Assembly (NCBI RefSeq): GCF_010501105.1
Contig: NZ_QVMQ01000008.1
Location: forward strand, 42,616 to 106,615
Length of the DNA: 64,000 nt
Source of the DNA: Dysgonomonas sp. 511
GTDB lineage: Bacteria > Bacteroidota > Bacteroidia > Bacteroidales > Dysgonomonadaceae
Direction of reading: 5' to 3'
The first letter of the stretch is position 1. Every line of letters begins with the position of its first letter. A model generated the notes under the pieces. That model saw only the letters and a program-made list of their open reading frames with translations. It made no database searches and was not told the origin of the DNA. Shown in pieces: positions 51,212 to 61,393 of this stretch. Position numbers and translations under genes: made by a program.

Positions 51212-53047
51212 TTGCTCAAAGCCCGAAAAATAGAACTTCTTGCTCCCGCCAAAAATCTGGAGTGCGGTATCGAAGCCATCAATCACGGTGCCGATGCCAT
51301 ATACATAGGTGCGCCCCGGTTTAGTGCAAGGGCAGCAGCAGGCAATACGCTCGACGATATAAAAGCATTGGCCGAGTATGCCCACCTGTTTGGCGCAAAA
51401 GTATATGTAGCCCTCAATACAATACTCAACGACAAGGAATTGCAAGCTGCGGAAGCCCTCATTTGGGACTTATACAACCATGCCCACGCAGACGCCCTCA
51501 TCGTGCAGGATATGGGCATCACCCGCCTCAACCTGCCGCCGATACCCCTGCATGCAAGCACACAGACCGACAACCGCAGCGTAGAAAAAGCCCGCTTCCT
51601 CGAAGAAGCAGGATTCAAGCAGATAGTGTTGGCTCGCGAACTCACATTGGACGAGATAAGCGAAATATCGGCACAAGTATCCGTTCCGCTCGAAGTATTC
51701 GTACACGGGGCATTGTGCGTGTCGTACAGCGGGCAATGCTATATCAGCCAAGCCCTTTCGGGACGTAGTGCCAACAAAGGCGCGTGTGCCCAATATTGCC
51801 GCCTGCCCTATACGCTGACCGATGCCAATGGCGCGGAGATACAGAAAGACAGGCATTTCCTGTCGATGAAAGACCTCAACCAGTCGGAGCATCTCGAAGC
51901 ATTGCTCGATGCAGGCGTTTCGTCGCTGAAAATAGAAGGACGGCTAAAAGACGTTTCGTATGTAAAAAATACGGTAGCCTATTACCGTAAGAAACTGGAC
52001 GCCATCTTTGAAAGACGTCACGAATATGTACCTTCATCGTCGGGAAAAGCAACCTATAGCTTTACGCCCGACCCAGCCAAAAGCTTCAACCGGGGGTTTA
52101 CCAACTATTTTCTGAATGGCAGGGCGAAAAATATCTGGTCGATAGATTCGCCAAAGTCGATAGGCGAACCGATCGGCAAAGTAGCGGAAGTAACCACCAG
52201 ATTTATCAGCCTGCACAACGGTGACGATATACACAACGGCGACGGGCTGTGTTTCTTCAACTACAAGCGCGAACTCGAAGGCATACATGTCAACCGCGTG
52301 GAAGGCGACCGCATCTATCCCGCCACCATCCCCAATGTAAAGAAAGGAACAATGGTATATCGCAACTACGACCATGAGTTCAATAAAATATTATCGAAAA
52401 AATCGGCCGACAGGAAAATAGCGGCCACAATCCTCCTCAAAGAGATACCTTTTGGCTTCTCCCTCGAAACAGAAGACGAAGACGGCAATTATGCCATCCT
52501 CAACTTCGAACACAAAAAACAACCTGCACAGAAAGACCAGGCGGAAAATATAAAAAGTAACCTCAGCAAGACAGGAAATACTATCTTTTTCATCGAAAAG
52601 GTAGATATAAACTTTAGCCAGAGTTGGTTCGTACCCGCATCGCTGCTCTCGGAATGGCGGCGGCAACTGACCGACAAGCTCCTCTCGCTGCGGAAGATAA
52701 ATTACAGGCAGGAACAGGTTGCATTTAAACAAACCTCTCACCCTTTCCCCAAAGAAAAGATTTCTTATCTGGGAAATGTAATGAACGAAAAAAGCAGGGA
52801 GTTTTACCGCCAACATCAGGCTGAAGTGATAGAACCTGCATTCGAAGCCGAAGCACAAAAAGATGTGCCATTGATGTTCACACGCCACTGCATCAAGCAA
52901 TCGCTGGGCTGGTGTCCCAAAGAAGGACGGGAAAAACACGCATACAAAGAACCTTTCTTTTTGACATATAATAATACAAAATTAAAACTTTCGTTCGATT
53001 GCAAGCAGTGTGAAATGAAAGTATATTGCGATTCTTCCGATAATTAA
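51212..53047 (+). CDS. U32 family peptidase / RNA hydroxylation-type protein
   Basis: 611 residues, starting at TTG because an in-frame TAA lies 13 bp upstream and no ATG exists before the conserved start KIELLAPAKNLECGIEAINHGADAIYIGAPRFSAR. The U32 core includes VFVHGALCVSYSGQCYISQALSGRSANKGACAQYCRLPY with its cysteine cluster, and SLKIEGRLKDVSYV. A C-terminal domain ends with CDCKQC-like cysteines (FDCKQCEMKVYC). U32 proteins of this type (RlhA, TrhP) hydroxylate rRNA or tRNA and use an iron-sulphur centre, so a role in RNA modification is at least as likely as proteolysis. It follows the SUFU gene by 30 bp. Confidence 0.9.
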   Translation: MLKARKIELLAPAKNLECGIEAINHGADAIYIGAPRFSARAAAGNTLDDIKALAEYAHLFGAKVYVALNTILNDKELQAAEALIWDLYNHAHADALIVQDMGITRLNLPPIPLHASTQTDNRSVEKARFLEEAGFKQIVLARELTLDEISEISAQVSVPLEVFVHGALCVSYSGQCYISQALSGRSANKGACAQYCRLPYTLTDANGAEIQKDRHFLSMKDLNQSEHLEALLDAGVSSLKIEGRLKDVSYVKNTVAYYRKKLDAIFERRHEYVPSSSGKATYSFTPDPAKSFNRGFTNYFLNGRAKNIWSIDSPKSIGEPIGKVAEVTTRFISLHNGDDIHNGDGLCFFNYKRELEGIHVNRVEGDRIYPATIPNVKKGTMVYRNYDHEFNKILSKKSADRKIAATILLKEIPFGFSLETEDEDGNYAILNFEHKKQPAQKDQAENIKSNLSKTGNTIFFIEKVDINFSQSWFVPASLLSEWRRQLTDKLLSLRKINYRQEQVAFKQTSHPFPKEKISYLGNVMNEKSREFYRQHQAEVIEPAFEAEAQKDVPLMFTRHCIKQSLGWCPKEGREKHAYKEPFFLTYNNTKLKLSFDCKQCEMKVYCDSSDN

Positions 53048-53219
53048 TATACATATTGATATTTTCTTTATCTTTGGATTTTAATTTTAACAAAACAGAG
53101 ATATAACTTTTGTGAACTTTGCGTAAAACTTTGTGTCCTTTGTGGTAAAAATAAATTAAACCACTAAGAGCATAAAAGAGTATCACAAAGGACACAATTT
53201 ATACATAGTAAGAAAACCT

Positions 53220-53639
53220 ATGCTGAAAAAAATAATAAAATACACCTGGCCTCCTGCCATAGTAGCCCTCATTATATTCTATTTGTGCTGCCTGATACCG
53301 ACTGACGATGTGCCAAGTGTAGCATTCGAATTTCCCATCCCTACCGATAAGGTTGTACATTTCCTTATGTATTTCGGGTTGTCGGCAGTAGCTTCTATCA
53401 ATTACATTTACGATAAGAATGGGAAAATAATCATACTCAAACTCATAGTATTCGCCATATTGATACCTATACTCTATGGCGGACTGATAGAGATATTGCA
53501 ACACAACTATTTTGCAGAAAGAAGCGGCGACTGGTACGATTTTCTTGCCGATGCATTAGGTTCGCTGGCATCGCTGCCATTTTCGCTCTGGTTCAGGCGT
53601 TTCCTGCTGCGCAGGCATGTGGAAGAGCATTACGCATAA
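53220..53639 (+). CDS. VanZ-like membrane protein
   Basis: 139 residues with four short helices. The VanZ family pattern is visible: DKVVHFLMYFGLSAVASINYI (about 40-60) and LYGGLIEILQHNYFAERSGDWYDFLADALGSLASL (about 83-118). Function of such proteins is unknown outside the teicoplanin cluster. It is 15 bp ahead of hisH and may be carried in the same transcript, but unlike the his genes it has no link to histidine. Confidence 0.88.
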   Translation: MLKKIIKYTWPPAIVALIIFYLCCLIPTDDVPSVAFEFPIPTDKVVHFLMYFGLSAVASINYIYDKNGKIIILKLIVFAILIPILYGGLIEILQHNYFAERSGDWYDFLADALGSLASLPFSLWFRRFLLRRHVEEHYA

Positions 53640-53654
53640 AAAATAAAACAGGCT

Positions 53655-54248
53655 ATGAACATTGTAATAATAAAATACAACGCAGGCAACATCTTTTCGG
53701 TCGAACACGCTTTCAAGCGGTTGGGCATCGAAGCCCTCGTTACCGGCGACAAAGAACTGATACAGAAAGCCGACAAAGTGATTTTCCCCGGCGTGGGCGA
53801 AGCCAGTTCTACAATGAAATACCTGCAAAGTACAGGATTGGACAAGGTGATACCCAACCTCACGCAGCCTGTACTGGGCATCTGTCTGGGTATGCAGTTG
53901 ATGTGTACACATTCGGAAGAAGGCAACGCCGGCTGTCTGGGCATCTTCCCTACAGAGGTAAAACGCTTTATCGCGCAAAAGCACGAAGAAAAAGTGCCGC
54001 ATATGGGTTGGAACAATATTTATGAGGTGAAAACTCCATTGTTCGACAGCCGGCTCGAAAACCAGTTTGTTTACTTCGTCCATAGCTACTATGTAGCTCT
54101 GTGCGAGCACACTGCTGCCACAACAAACTATATACAACCTTTCAGCGCGGCATTGCATAAAGACAATTTCTACGCCACACAGTTCCACCCCGAAAAAAGT
54201 GGGGATATAGGCGAACGTATATTGAAGAATTTTATAGAAAACTGCTGA
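53655..54248 (+). CDS. hisH: imidazole glycerol phosphate synthase, glutaminase subunit
   Basis: Supplies ammonia from glutamine to HisF. 197 residues; class I amidotransferase triad C77 (GICLGMQLM), H178 and E180 (QFHPEKSG) is complete. First his gene in the window; hisG, hisD, hisC and hisB are not upstream here and must be elsewhere. It is followed by hisA after 13 bp. Confidence 0.97.
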   Translation: MNIVIIKYNAGNIFSVEHAFKRLGIEALVTGDKELIQKADKVIFPGVGEASSTMKYLQSTGLDKVIPNLTQPVLGICLGMQLMCTHSEEGNAGCLGIFPTEVKRFIAQKHEEKVPHMGWNNIYEVKTPLFDSRLENQFVYFVHSYYVALCEHTAATTNYIQPFSAALHKDNFYATQFHPEKSGDIGERILKNFIENC

Positions 54249-54261
54249 CAACAGATCCCAA

Positions 54262-54981
54262 ATGATAGAAATAATACCCGCAATAGACATAATAGACGGC
54301 AAGTGCGTACGCCTTTCGCAAGGCGACTACAACGAAAAAAAGGTTTACAACGAAGACCCGCTCGAAGTAGCCCGCATGTTTGAAGGGGCAGGCATACGCC
54401 GCCTGCATCTGGTAGACCTCGACGGGGCAAAGGCGCGGCATATAGTAAACATCGGGGTACTGGAAAAAATAGCAAGGAATACCAATCTCGTCATCGACTT
54501 TGGCGGTGGTGTACAAAGCGACGAAGATGTGCAAAAAGCCTTCGATGCAGGAGCATCTATGGTTACTGGCGGAAGCATTGCCATACGCGATAAGGAATTA
54601 TTTGAGGGCTGGATAGAAAAATATGGCTCGGATAAAATCATATTGGGAGCCGACTGCAAAGACCGCAAGATAGCCGTATCGGGCTGGCAAGAAGCTACAT
54701 CGGTCGACATCATCCCTTTTCTGGGCGAATATATTGCCGAAGGTATATCGAAAGTCGTATGCACCGACATCAGCAAAGACGGTATGCTGCAAGGGCCTTC
54801 CGTCGGCTTATATAAAGAAATATTACAGCATTACCCTACCCTCTACCTGATAGCCAGCGGAGGAGTTAGCTGTTTTCAGGATATTCTCGATCTGGAACAG
54901 GCGGGCATTCCTGCTGTTATTCTGGGTAAGGCAATTTACGAAAACAGGATAAGCCTCGAAGAATTGAGCAGGGGGAACTAA
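54262..54981 (+). CDS. hisA: ProFAR isomerase
   Basis: Amadori rearrangement of ProFAR to PRFAR in histidine synthesis. 239-residue half-barrel-repeat TIM barrel: [19 protein letters not shown] with catalytic Asp 8, [19 protein letters not shown] phosphate-binding loop, and [14 protein letters not shown] with the second catalytic Asp near 128. Followed not immediately by hisF but by a 361-bp gap full of repeats. Confidence 0.97.
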   Translation: MIEIIPAIDIIDGKCVRLSQGDYNEKKVYNEDPLEVARMFEGAGIRRLHLVDLDGAKARHIVNIGVLEKIARNTNLVIDFGGGVQSDEDVQKAFDAGASMVTGGSIAIRDKELFEGWIEKYGSDKIILGADCKDRKIAVSGWQEATSVDIIPFLGEYIAEGISKVVCTDISKDGMLQGPSVGLYKEILQHYPTLYLIASGGVSCFQDILDLEQAGIPAVILGKAIYENRISLEELSRGN

Positions 54982-54993
54982 AAAAGAATGGAC

Positions 54994-55122
54994 AAAAAAG
55001 TAACAGCCATTTGTTACTTTATCCTTATAGCTTTATCTTTACTATATAGATAATAAGCGTATTGTCTGGAAAAAAGTGACAAATAAAAAACAGGAGAAAA
55101 TGTGTTACATGTGTTACTTTTT
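54994..55122. repeat. GTAACA/TGTTAC repeat, copy B
   Basis: AAAAAAGTAACAGCC, TTTGTTACTTTA, then TGTGTTACATGTGTTACTTTTT. Same core words as at 4893-5025 and 59129-59279. Confidence 0.6.
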
Positions 55123-55194
55123 GGAGAGATACAAGATACTGGTGGCGAGTAGACGAGTTGGTTGCTGATAGAATATGAACTTGTGTCTCGTATC

Positions 55195-55288
55195 CGGAGC
55201 AAACACATGAAAAAATCTACGGGCGAATGATAATTCGCCCCTACAAAGCTCAGAATTGAGTTCAAATAAATTTCATGCATTTGCTCTG
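55195..55288. mobile_element. MITE-like element, family 2, copy 2
   Basis: GAGCAAACACATGAAA (55197-55212) and TTTCATGCATTTGCTC (55271-55286) are inverted repeats (14 of 16 match). The inside keeps GGGCGAATGATAATTC and CCCTACAAAGCTCAGAATTG from the 14879-15050 element but is 78 bp shorter. Confidence 0.7.
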
Positions 55289-55342
55289 GTCGTGTATTTT
55301 GTTTACTTGTATCTAATTGTTGACTGCTAACTAAAAAACGAT

Positions 55343-56095
55343 ATGCTTGCAAAAAGAATAATACCCTGCCTCGATGTAAAAGACGGCAAAACCGTGAAAG
55401 GAACAAACTTTGTCAACCTGCGCGAAGCCGGCGACCCGGTAGAACTGGGCGTGCGCTATAGCCAGCAGGGAGCCGACGAGCTTGTATTCCTCGACATTAC
55501 GGCTTCGCACGAAGAACGTAAAACGTTTACCGAACTCGTAAAGCGCATTGCGACAAACATAAACATACCTTTCACCATAGGCGGGGGAATAAACGAACTG
55601 GCCGATGTAGACCGCTTGCTGAATGCGGGAGCCGACAAGGTATCGGTAAACTCTACGGCTATACGAAATCCGCAAATAATTACAGAGATAGCTAAAAACT
55701 TTGGTTCGCAGGTCTGTGTTTGCGCAATAGATGCTAACTTTGAAAACGGGGTATGGAGTTGCTATACCAGCGGAGGGCGCAACAAGACAGACAAAGAGCT
55801 GTTTAGGTGGGCAAAAGAGGCCGAAAACCTCGGTGCGGGCGAAATACTTTTCACCAGTATGAACCACGATGGTGTGAAAACGGGGTATGCCAACGAAGCT
55901 CTCTGCAAATTGTCGGAGATGCTAAGCATACCTATCATAGCATCGGGGGGAGCAGGCAAGATGGAACATTTCCGCGATGTATTTACGCAGGGGAAAGCCG
56001 ATGCTGCACTGGCGGCCAGCGTTTTCCATTTTGGGGAGATAGCGATAAAAGACTTGAAAGATTATCTGAAAAGAGAGAATGTAAATGTGAGGTAA
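55343..56095 (+). CDS. hisF: imidazole glycerol phosphate synthase, cyclase subunit
   Basis: Makes imidazole glycerol phosphate and AICAR with HisH. 250 residues: [16 protein letters not shown] with catalytic D11, [28 protein letters not shown] with D130, and [10 protein letters not shown] phosphate loop. Normal length. Confidence 0.97.
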   Translation: MLAKRIIPCLDVKDGKTVKGTNFVNLREAGDPVELGVRYSQQGADELVFLDITASHEERKTFTELVKRIATNINIPFTIGGGINELADVDRLLNAGADKVSVNSTAIRNPQIITEIAKNFGSQVCVCAIDANFENGVWSCYTSGGRNKTDKELFRWAKEAENLGAGEILFTSMNHDGVKTGYANEALCKLSEMLSIPIIASGGAGKMEHFRDVFTQGKADAALAASVFHFGEIAIKDLKDYLKRENVNVR

Positions 56096-56148
56096 ATTAA
56101 GAATAATATAGCTTTTATTGAAACTAACAACTAGTATAACTATTTGAT

Positions 56149-57030
56149 TTGAAAACAATAAGTATCATCATATTCTCCATCTTTTGCCTGTCGCTCAGCG
56201 TAGCAGGTCAAACAGTCTATACCGGATATGTAGATAAACACCCGGTTGAATTGGTAATCTCGACTATATATTCCGACGGCGATGCCAGAGCGATATATGC
56301 ATATTCCAAGTATAATACTCCGATTGAGATAAACGGAAATCTGAAAAAAAAGGAGTTGAGGCTCTACGAAAAAAATAATGATGACACCGACAAAGCAGTT
56401 TTCTTTTTCAAGAACTTTGACGATAAAGGTCAAAAACTGAGCGGTATATGGACAAATATAGAAACCGGTAAGAAACTCAACGTTATCTTAAACAGGCAAT
56501 TCTCTCTCGATGCAGAAGAAAGGCATCAATGGGATACAAGGGAGATTCTGCAAAAAAATTCCCTCGATGATAAATACTTTAAGTTGGTAATATCTAAAGA
56601 TGATGGTGATTTAGACTCATCTGCATCCGAACTTAAAATACTGAAAAAGAGTACAGGCAAATTGTTTCAAAAAATTGATCTGGGATACCAATTGGAGGGA
56701 ATAGATAATATCGAAATAGATGATTACAACTTCGATGGATATATGGATTTCTCTGTTTTCGAAGCTAGTTATGCCGGCCCTAATACATCGAGCATCTATT
56801 TCTTGTACGACCCGGCAACGGACAGCTTTTTCCGGAGTAGCTTTTCAGGAACATCCCTGTCTTTCGATAAAGAAAAAAAGTTGATACACGAACATAATCA
56901 GTGTTGTGCAGGCCGTATTCATATGAATGCAATATACAAAGTAGAAGGCAACCAAATGGTTTTGGTAAAAAAAACCTGCCGTGAGTATAATGATGATATG
57001 GCAGATTTTATAGAAGTAGACTGTAACTAA
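56149..57030 (+). CDS. secreted protein of unknown function within the his operon
   Basis: 293 residues from a TTG start; the signal peptide (KTISIIIFSIFCLSLSVAG) supports this start. The mature part is beta-rich with EIDDYNFDGYMDFSVFEASYAGPNTSSIYFLYDPATDSFFRS, a pattern seen in XAC2610-like and FG-GAP-like secreted proteins. It sits between hisF and hisIE on the same strand, AT-richer than its neighbours, with no link to histidine synthesis. It may be a late insertion. No family is claimed with certainty. Confidence 0.75.
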   Translation: MKTISIIIFSIFCLSLSVAGQTVYTGYVDKHPVELVISTIYSDGDARAIYAYSKYNTPIEINGNLKKKELRLYEKNNDDTDKAVFFFKNFDDKGQKLSGIWTNIETGKKLNVILNRQFSLDAEERHQWDTREILQKNSLDDKYFKLVISKDDGDLDSSASELKILKKSTGKLFQKIDLGYQLEGIDNIEIDDYNFDGYMDFSVFEASYAGPNTSSIYFLYDPATDSFFRSSFSGTSLSFDKEKKLIHEHNQCCAGRIHMNAIYKVEGNQMVLVKKTCREYNDDMADFIEVDCN

Positions 57031-57064
57031 CATAAAAATAATAGAATAAATAGTTTTGGCAACA

Positions 57065-57661
57065 ATGAAACTGGATTTTGAAAAAGTAAACGGGCTAATA
57101 CCCGCCATCATACAAGACAATGAAACAAACAAGGTCTTAATGCTGGGCTACATGAATGAAGATGCCCTGAAAAAGACACAGGAAACAGGCAAAGTAACCT
57201 TCTACAGCCGTACCAAAGAGCGGCTATGGACAAAGGGCGAAGAAAGCGGCAACTTCCTCAATGTGGTGAGCATAAAAGACGACTGCGACCACGACACCCT
57301 GCTCGTCAAAGTGAATCCAGTTGGCCCTGTCTGCCACACGGGAGCAGATACCTGCTTCGAAGAAGAGAATAAAGAGAACATATTGTTCCTTAAATATTTA
57401 CAACAGTTTATAGAAAAGCGGTACAAGGAAATGCCGGAAGGTTCGTACACCACATCGCTGTTTCAGTCGGGTGTGAACCGCATGGCGCAGAAAGTTGGTG
57501 AAGAAGCCCTGGAATCGGTAATTGAAGCATGCAACGGTACTGACGAACGCCTCGTTTACGAAGCGGCCGACATGCTTTATCATCTCATTGTGCTATTGAC
57601 ATCGAAAGGGCTGACCATCGAAGATTTAGCAGTAGAATTGCAAAAAAGGCATAAAAAATAG
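57065..57661 (+). CDS. hisI: bifunctional phosphoribosyl-AMP cyclohydrolase / phosphoribosyl-ATP diphosphatase
   Basis: HisI/HisE fusion catalysing steps 2 and 3 of histidine synthesis. Start taken at the ATG giving MKLDFEKVNGLIPAIIQD, the conserved beginning; a TTG three codons earlier is open. HisI half (about 1-105) has zinc ligands in DCDHDTLLVKV and VCHTGADTCF; HisE half (about 110-198) has QKVGEEALESVIEA and YEAADMLYHLIVLL. 198 residues, standard for the fusion. Confidence 0.96.
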   Translation: MKLDFEKVNGLIPAIIQDNETNKVLMLGYMNEDALKKTQETGKVTFYSRTKERLWTKGEESGNFLNVVSIKDDCDHDTLLVKVNPVGPVCHTGADTCFEEENKENILFLKYLQQFIEKRYKEMPEGSYTTSLFQSGVNRMAQKVGEEALESVIEACNGTDERLVYEAADMLYHLIVLLTSKGLTIEDLAVELQKRHKK

Positions 57662-57750
57662 TTAGTTGCAAATTAGAATCCGTTCTCTACTACAAACTAA
57701 ATTTGTCGCTAGCTGTTTACTTAGTATAATAAGCAAGTAAATAAACAGTT

Positions 57751-58491
57751 ATGAGCGAGGGAAAAGAAACTATCGTAGACTACGAGAATGTCGAACTTAG
57801 CAGGGAGGGTAACACAATCCTCTCCGGTGTTAACATTACCATAAACCAAGGCGAATTTATCTACCTGATAGGTAAAGTGGGATCGGGAAAAACTACTTTC
57901 CTGAAAAGCCTTTATCACGAAATACCACTGACAAAGGGGCACGGGCAGATATTCGACTACCATCTCGAAAACCTTGACAGGAAACAGACTCCCCATCTCA
58001 GGCGCAAGGTAGGTATTGTGTTTCAAGACTTCCAATTGCTGACCGACAGGAGCGTGAGCGGCAACCTGCGCTTTGTATTGCGGGCTACAGGCTGGAAAAA
58101 CAAAGACCTGATGGATATGCGTGTAGAAGAAGTGCTGGCGCAGGTAGGGATGCAAAACAAAGGCTACAAGATGGTATATGAGCTTTCGGGAGGCGAGCAG
58201 CAACGGGTAGTGATAGCGCGTGCCCTGCTCAATTCGCCAAAGATAATACTGGCCGACGAACCTACGGGTAACCTCGACCCCGAAACGGGTAACCAGATAG
58301 TAGAACTATTGCATAAGATATCGGAAGAGGGCACGGCGGTAATCATGTCGACACACAACTATGCCCTTGTGCAGAAATATCCCGGAAGGATAATAAAGTG
58401 CGAAGACGAACATATTAAAGATATAAAACTAAGCAACCATAACAAACCGAAGGAACAGCATGAAAATCAGGAAACTCGATACAGCGAATAG
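57751..58491 (+). CDS. ftsE: FtsE-like cell division ATP-binding protein
   Basis: 246-residue ABC ATPase with Walker A GKVGSGKT (41-48), Q-loop [12 protein letters not shown], signature LSGGEQQRV, Walker [14 protein letters not shown] and switch STHNYALV. The FQDF/TGNLD pattern and short length match FtsE, which with FtsX controls septal peptidoglycan hydrolases. No ftsX is adjacent, which is common in Bacteroidota. It overlaps the following acetyltransferase gene by 32 bp. Confidence 0.85.
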   Translation: MSEGKETIVDYENVELSREGNTILSGVNITINQGEFIYLIGKVGSGKTTFLKSLYHEIPLTKGHGQIFDYHLENLDRKQTPHLRRKVGIVFQDFQLLTDRSVSGNLRFVLRATGWKNKDLMDMRVEEVLAQVGMQNKGYKMVYELSGGEQQRVVIARALLNSPKIILADEPTGNLDPETGNQIVELLHKISEEGTAVIMSTHNYALVQKYPGRIIKCEDEHIKDIKLSNHNKPKEQHENQETRYSE

Positions 58492-58990
58492 TAATGGGGT
58501 CTCTTTTGTTGAAAACCTTTATATAGAATCATTCCCGCTGAGCGAACGCCGCCCGGTGAACAAGATGCTGGAACTATATAGCGGCGATGCCCCGTTCGAG
58601 ATAATCGTCGCTATAGAAGACGGCGAATTGCTGGGATTCCTCACCTATTGGGATTTGGGCGAGTTCATCTTTGCCGAACATTTCGCTATTTCGCCTGAGT
58701 TTCGCAACGGAGGTTATGGTGGCAGGGTGATGAAGCTTTTTATGGAAAATATCACTAAGCCGATAGTATTGGAGGTGGAACTGCCTACAACGATATTATC
58801 TGAGCGAAGAATTGGTTTTTACCAACGGCTGGGATTCCGGCTGTGGGAAGATGTACTTTACCAGCAACCGCCTTATTACGAAGAAACGGGGGCCATACCG
58901 ATGAAACTGATGTCGTTTGGCGATATAGACATCGAAAAGGATTTCATTGCTATTAAGGAAACCCTGTATAGTAATGTATATGGATTTTAA
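58460..58990 (+). CDS. GNAT family N-acetyltransferase
   Basis: 176 residues with the GNAT fold: AIEDGELLGFLTYWDLGEF, FAISPEFRNGGYGGRVMKLFMEN (acetyl-CoA loop RxxGxGG-like), and ERRIGFYQRLGFRLWEDVLYQQPPYY. Substrate unknown. The 32-bp overlap with ftsE implies translational coupling. Confidence 0.88.
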   Translation: MKIRKLDTANSNGVSFVENLYIESFPLSERRPVNKMLELYSGDAPFEIIVAIEDGELLGFLTYWDLGEFIFAEHFAISPEFRNGGYGGRVMKLFMENITKPIVLEVELPTTILSERRIGFYQRLGFRLWEDVLYQQPPYYEETGAIPMKLMSFGDIDIEKDFIAIKETLYSNVYGF

Positions 58991-59061
58991 GGATTAAGGA
59001 AACGCATAACTAACTGATATCTAAACGCTATTATTTCGAACTCACATTAATGTTGAATAAA

Positions 59062-59097
59062 AAACCATTCCTTCTGCCATAAACAGAGGAATGGTTT
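59062..59097. terminator. bidirectional terminator
   Basis: AAACCATTCCT (59062-59072) pairs with AGGAATGGTTT (59087-59097), 11 bp, 14-base loop. On the minus strand TTTTATTC follows; plus strand has TTTATC. It serves the acetyltransferase gene and possibly the uxuA transcript. Confidence 0.75.
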
Positions 59098-59128
59098 ATC
59101 TATATATAAAACTATTCAGCCGAGAGGC

Positions 59129-59279
59129 AAAAAGTAACAAATAAAAATATCGTAGATGTGTTACTTTTGTTACTTTTTAGCCCCTCCAACCTCCCCTAGG
59201 GAAGGCTTAAAGCGAAGCTGCGACAAGAAAAATGTAACATGCAAAAACAGTAAAAACCTGTTACTTTTGTTACTTTTTC
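59129..59279. repeat. GTAACA/TGTTAC repeat, copy C
   Basis: Two units: AAAAAGTAACAAAT with GTGTTACTTTTGTTACTTTTT (59129-59178), and AATGTAACATG with TGTTACTTTTGTTACTTTTT (59232-59279), separated by about 50 bp. Confidence 0.6.
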
Positions 59280-59309
59280 TATTACGGCCGAAAAGCGTTC
59301 TTCATTTTA

Positions 59310-60485
59310 TTATTTAGAATACAGCGTTTTAGCAATACCCAGTTCCAAGCCGCGAAGCTCTGCCAAACCACGCAATCGCCCGATGCCCGAATAGCCCGGA
59401 TTGGTCTTCTTATGAAGATCGTCGAGCATCTGGTGACCATGATCGGGACGGAAAGGAATAGATACATTGCGCTTTTGCTGCACTTCGAGGAAGCCTTTCA
59501 TCACGCCGTACATATCCACATCGCCCTCCAAATGGTTGGCTTCGAAGAAGTTGCCCTCTGCATCGCGCTGAGTAGAGCGAAGGTGGACGAAATACACCCT
59601 GTCGCCCAGACGCTTGATCATGTTAGGCAGGTCGTTGTCGGCACGTACTCCGAACGAGCCTGTACAGAAGCACAATCCGTTCGACATATTAGGCACAGCA
59701 GCTACCAGCTTGTTGAAATCGTCTTCGGTGCTGAGAATACGCGGCAAACCGAGGATCGGATAAGGAGGGTCGTCGGGATGGATGGCAAGAACCGCCCCTA
59801 CCTCGTCGGCAACAGGTGCTATCTGGCTTACGAAGTAAATCAGGTTTTTGCGTAACGTTTCGGCATCTATACCGTTGTACCTGTCGAGTTGAACCTGAAA
59901 TTCTTCCAACGTGAAGCTTTCTTCCGCACCCGGAAGCCCAGCTATCATATTGCGTACGAGCAGGTCTTTGTCTTCCTGTGTCATTTGCTCGTAGCGAGCT
60001 TTAGCCTTGGCTATATCTTCGGCACTATATGTCTCTGCTGCCCCAGGGCGTTTGAGTATAAAGAGTTCGAATGCCATAAATGCAGCACGCTCGAAACGCA
60101 ATGCTTTCGAACCGTCGGCCACAGTATAAGCTAGGTCGGTACGCGTCCAATCGAGAACAGGCATAAAGTTGTAAGTTATCACTTTAACCCCACATTTGGC
60201 AAGGTTGCGGATACTTTCTTTATAGTTTTCGATGTATTTATGGAAATCGCCCTCTTGGGTCTTGATATACTCGTGTACAGGGACACTTTCTACGACAGAC
60301 CATTTCAAGCCTATAGCTTCTATCATGTCTATACGCTTTTGTATTTCCTCCACAGTCCATACTTCACCATTCTTGATGTGGTGCAATGCTGTGACAATAC
60401 CGGTTGCCCCGGCTTGCTTTATATCGGCTAACGATACCGGGTCGTTTGGCCCGTACCAGCGCCATGTTTGTTCGCTTAATATCAT
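59310..60485 (-). CDS. uxuA: mannonate dehydratase
   Basis: D-mannonate to 2-keto-3-deoxygluconate in hexuronate breakdown. 391 residues with the UxuA pattern: [123 protein letters not shown]. All recognised active-site blocks are present. Third gene in the lacI-SDR-uxuA cluster; it is 81 bp from the SDR gene. Confidence 0.96.
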   Translation of the reverse strand: MILSEQTWRWYGPNDPVSLADIKQAGATGIVTALHHIKNGEVWTVEEIQKRIDMIEAIGLKWSVVESVPVHEYIKTQEGDFHKYIENYKESIRNLAKCGVKVITYNFMPVLDWTRTDLAYTVADGSKALRFERAAFMAFELFILKRPGAAETYSAEDIAKAKARYEQMTQEDKDLLVRNMIAGLPGAEESFTLEEFQVQLDRYNGIDAETLRKNLIYFVSQIAPVADEVGAVLAIHPDDPPYPILGLPRILSTEDDFNKLVAAVPNMSNGLCFCTGSFGVRADNDLPNMIKRLGDRVYFVHLRSTQRDAEGNFFEANHLEGDVDMYGVMKGFLEVQQKRNVSIPFRPDHGHQMLDDLHKKTNPGYSGIGRLRGLAELRGLELGIAKTLYSK

Positions 60486-60516
60486 AAAATTCTTATTTGG
60501 ATATTTGATAATGTGT

Positions 60517-60557
60517 CGATTAGCAAATTCCGATTAGATAATTATCGAATTTGCTAA
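60517..60557. repeat. ATTAGCAAATT palindrome, copy 4
   Basis: TTAGCAAATTC (60520-60530) and GAATTTGCTAA (60547-60557) are perfect inverted repeats in the gap between uxuA and the SDR gene, the same words as in the leu operon gaps. Confidence 0.6.
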
Positions 60558-60566
60558 CCTGCTGAT

Positions 60567-61382
60567 TTAAATAGAAAAAGCGTCGAAACCTCCGTCAACA
60601 ACCAAGACTGTTCCCGATACGAATTTGGAGGCATCGGCAACCAGGTAATGCAGTGAGCCCAGCAATTCGTCTGCTTTGCCAAAGCGCCTGTAAGGAGTAT
60701 GAGCTAGTATGGTTTTCGAACGGTCGGTATATGACCCGTCAGGATTTAGCAACAGGTCTTTATTCTGAGTGGTAATAAAGAATCCCGGTGCAAGGGCATT
60801 CACGCGGAAGTTCTCTCCGAATTTAAGAGCTAGTTCGCCGGCCATGTACTTGGTGAAGTTGGTTACGGCTGCTTTTGCGGCTCCATATCCTGCCACACGT
60901 GTAAGCGGGCGCAGTGCCGACTCTGATGCTATATTGATAATATTACCGGCACCACCATCTACCATCGCTTTGGCAAATACCATTGTAGGGATAACGGTTC
61001 CGAAGAGGTTGAGGTCTACCACTTTCCTGAAAGCATCTATTTCGAGGTCGAATATTGTCTTATCCGGCGCAATTGCGGCTCCCGGCATATTACCTCCGGC
61101 AGCATTAATCAATACGTCGATTCTGCCATAGGCTTTTATAATATCTTCGCGGTTTTGCTCCAGCATTTCTTTGTTCAGCACATCGCAAACGAGGAACATA
61201 GCTTCGCCGCCTGTTGCTTTTATTTTAGCTACAAGCTCATTTCCTTTTTCTTCGTTTCTGCCGAGCACTACTACTTTACAACCTTGTTTTGCAAGGTACT
61301 GAGCCATATCTGCTCCTAAGATGCCATAGCCTCCGGTAATCAGTACAACTTTGTCTTTTACATGGAATAAGTTTTCAGTCAT
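60567..61382 (-). CDS. SDR family oxidoreductase, likely D-mannonate/fructuronate reductase
   Basis: 271-residue classical short-chain dehydrogenase: TGGYGILGADMAQYLA (cofactor loop; the usual GxxxGIG is TGGYGILG), NAAGG, catalytic S in NIASESALRP, and YGAAKAA with the Tyr-x3-Lys pair. Placed between uxuA and a LacI gene, it probably interconverts D-fructuronate and D-mannonate, replacing the unrelated UxuB; this is inferred from context. Confidence 0.88.
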   Translation of the reverse strand: MTENLFHVKDKVVLITGGYGILGADMAQYLAKQGCKVVVLGRNEEKGNELVAKIKATGGEAMFLVCDVLNKEMLEQNREDIIKAYGRIDVLINAAGGNMPGAAIAPDKTIFDLEIDAFRKVVDLNLFGTVIPTMVFAKAMVDGGAGNIINIASESALRPLTRVAGYGAAKAAVTNFTKYMAGELALKFGENFRVNALAPGFFITTQNKDLLLNPDGSYTDRSKTILAHTPYRRFGKADELLGSLHYLVADASKFVSGTVLVVDGGFDAFSI

Positions 61383-61393
61383 AAGAATTTTAG

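Larger units (their letters stand above)
54982..55342. other. 361-bp gap in the his operon filled with repeats
   Basis: This space between hisA and hisF has no gene. It contains a GTAACA/TGTTAC repeat cluster (54994-55122) and a family 2 MITE-like element (55195-55288), implying that repeats entered the operon. No promoter for hisF is evident. Confidence 0.65.
58991..59309. other. 319-bp convergent gap with terminator and repeats
   Basis: Holds the terminator at 59062-59097 and the GTAACA repeat cluster (59129-59279). No gene. Confidence 0.6.
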
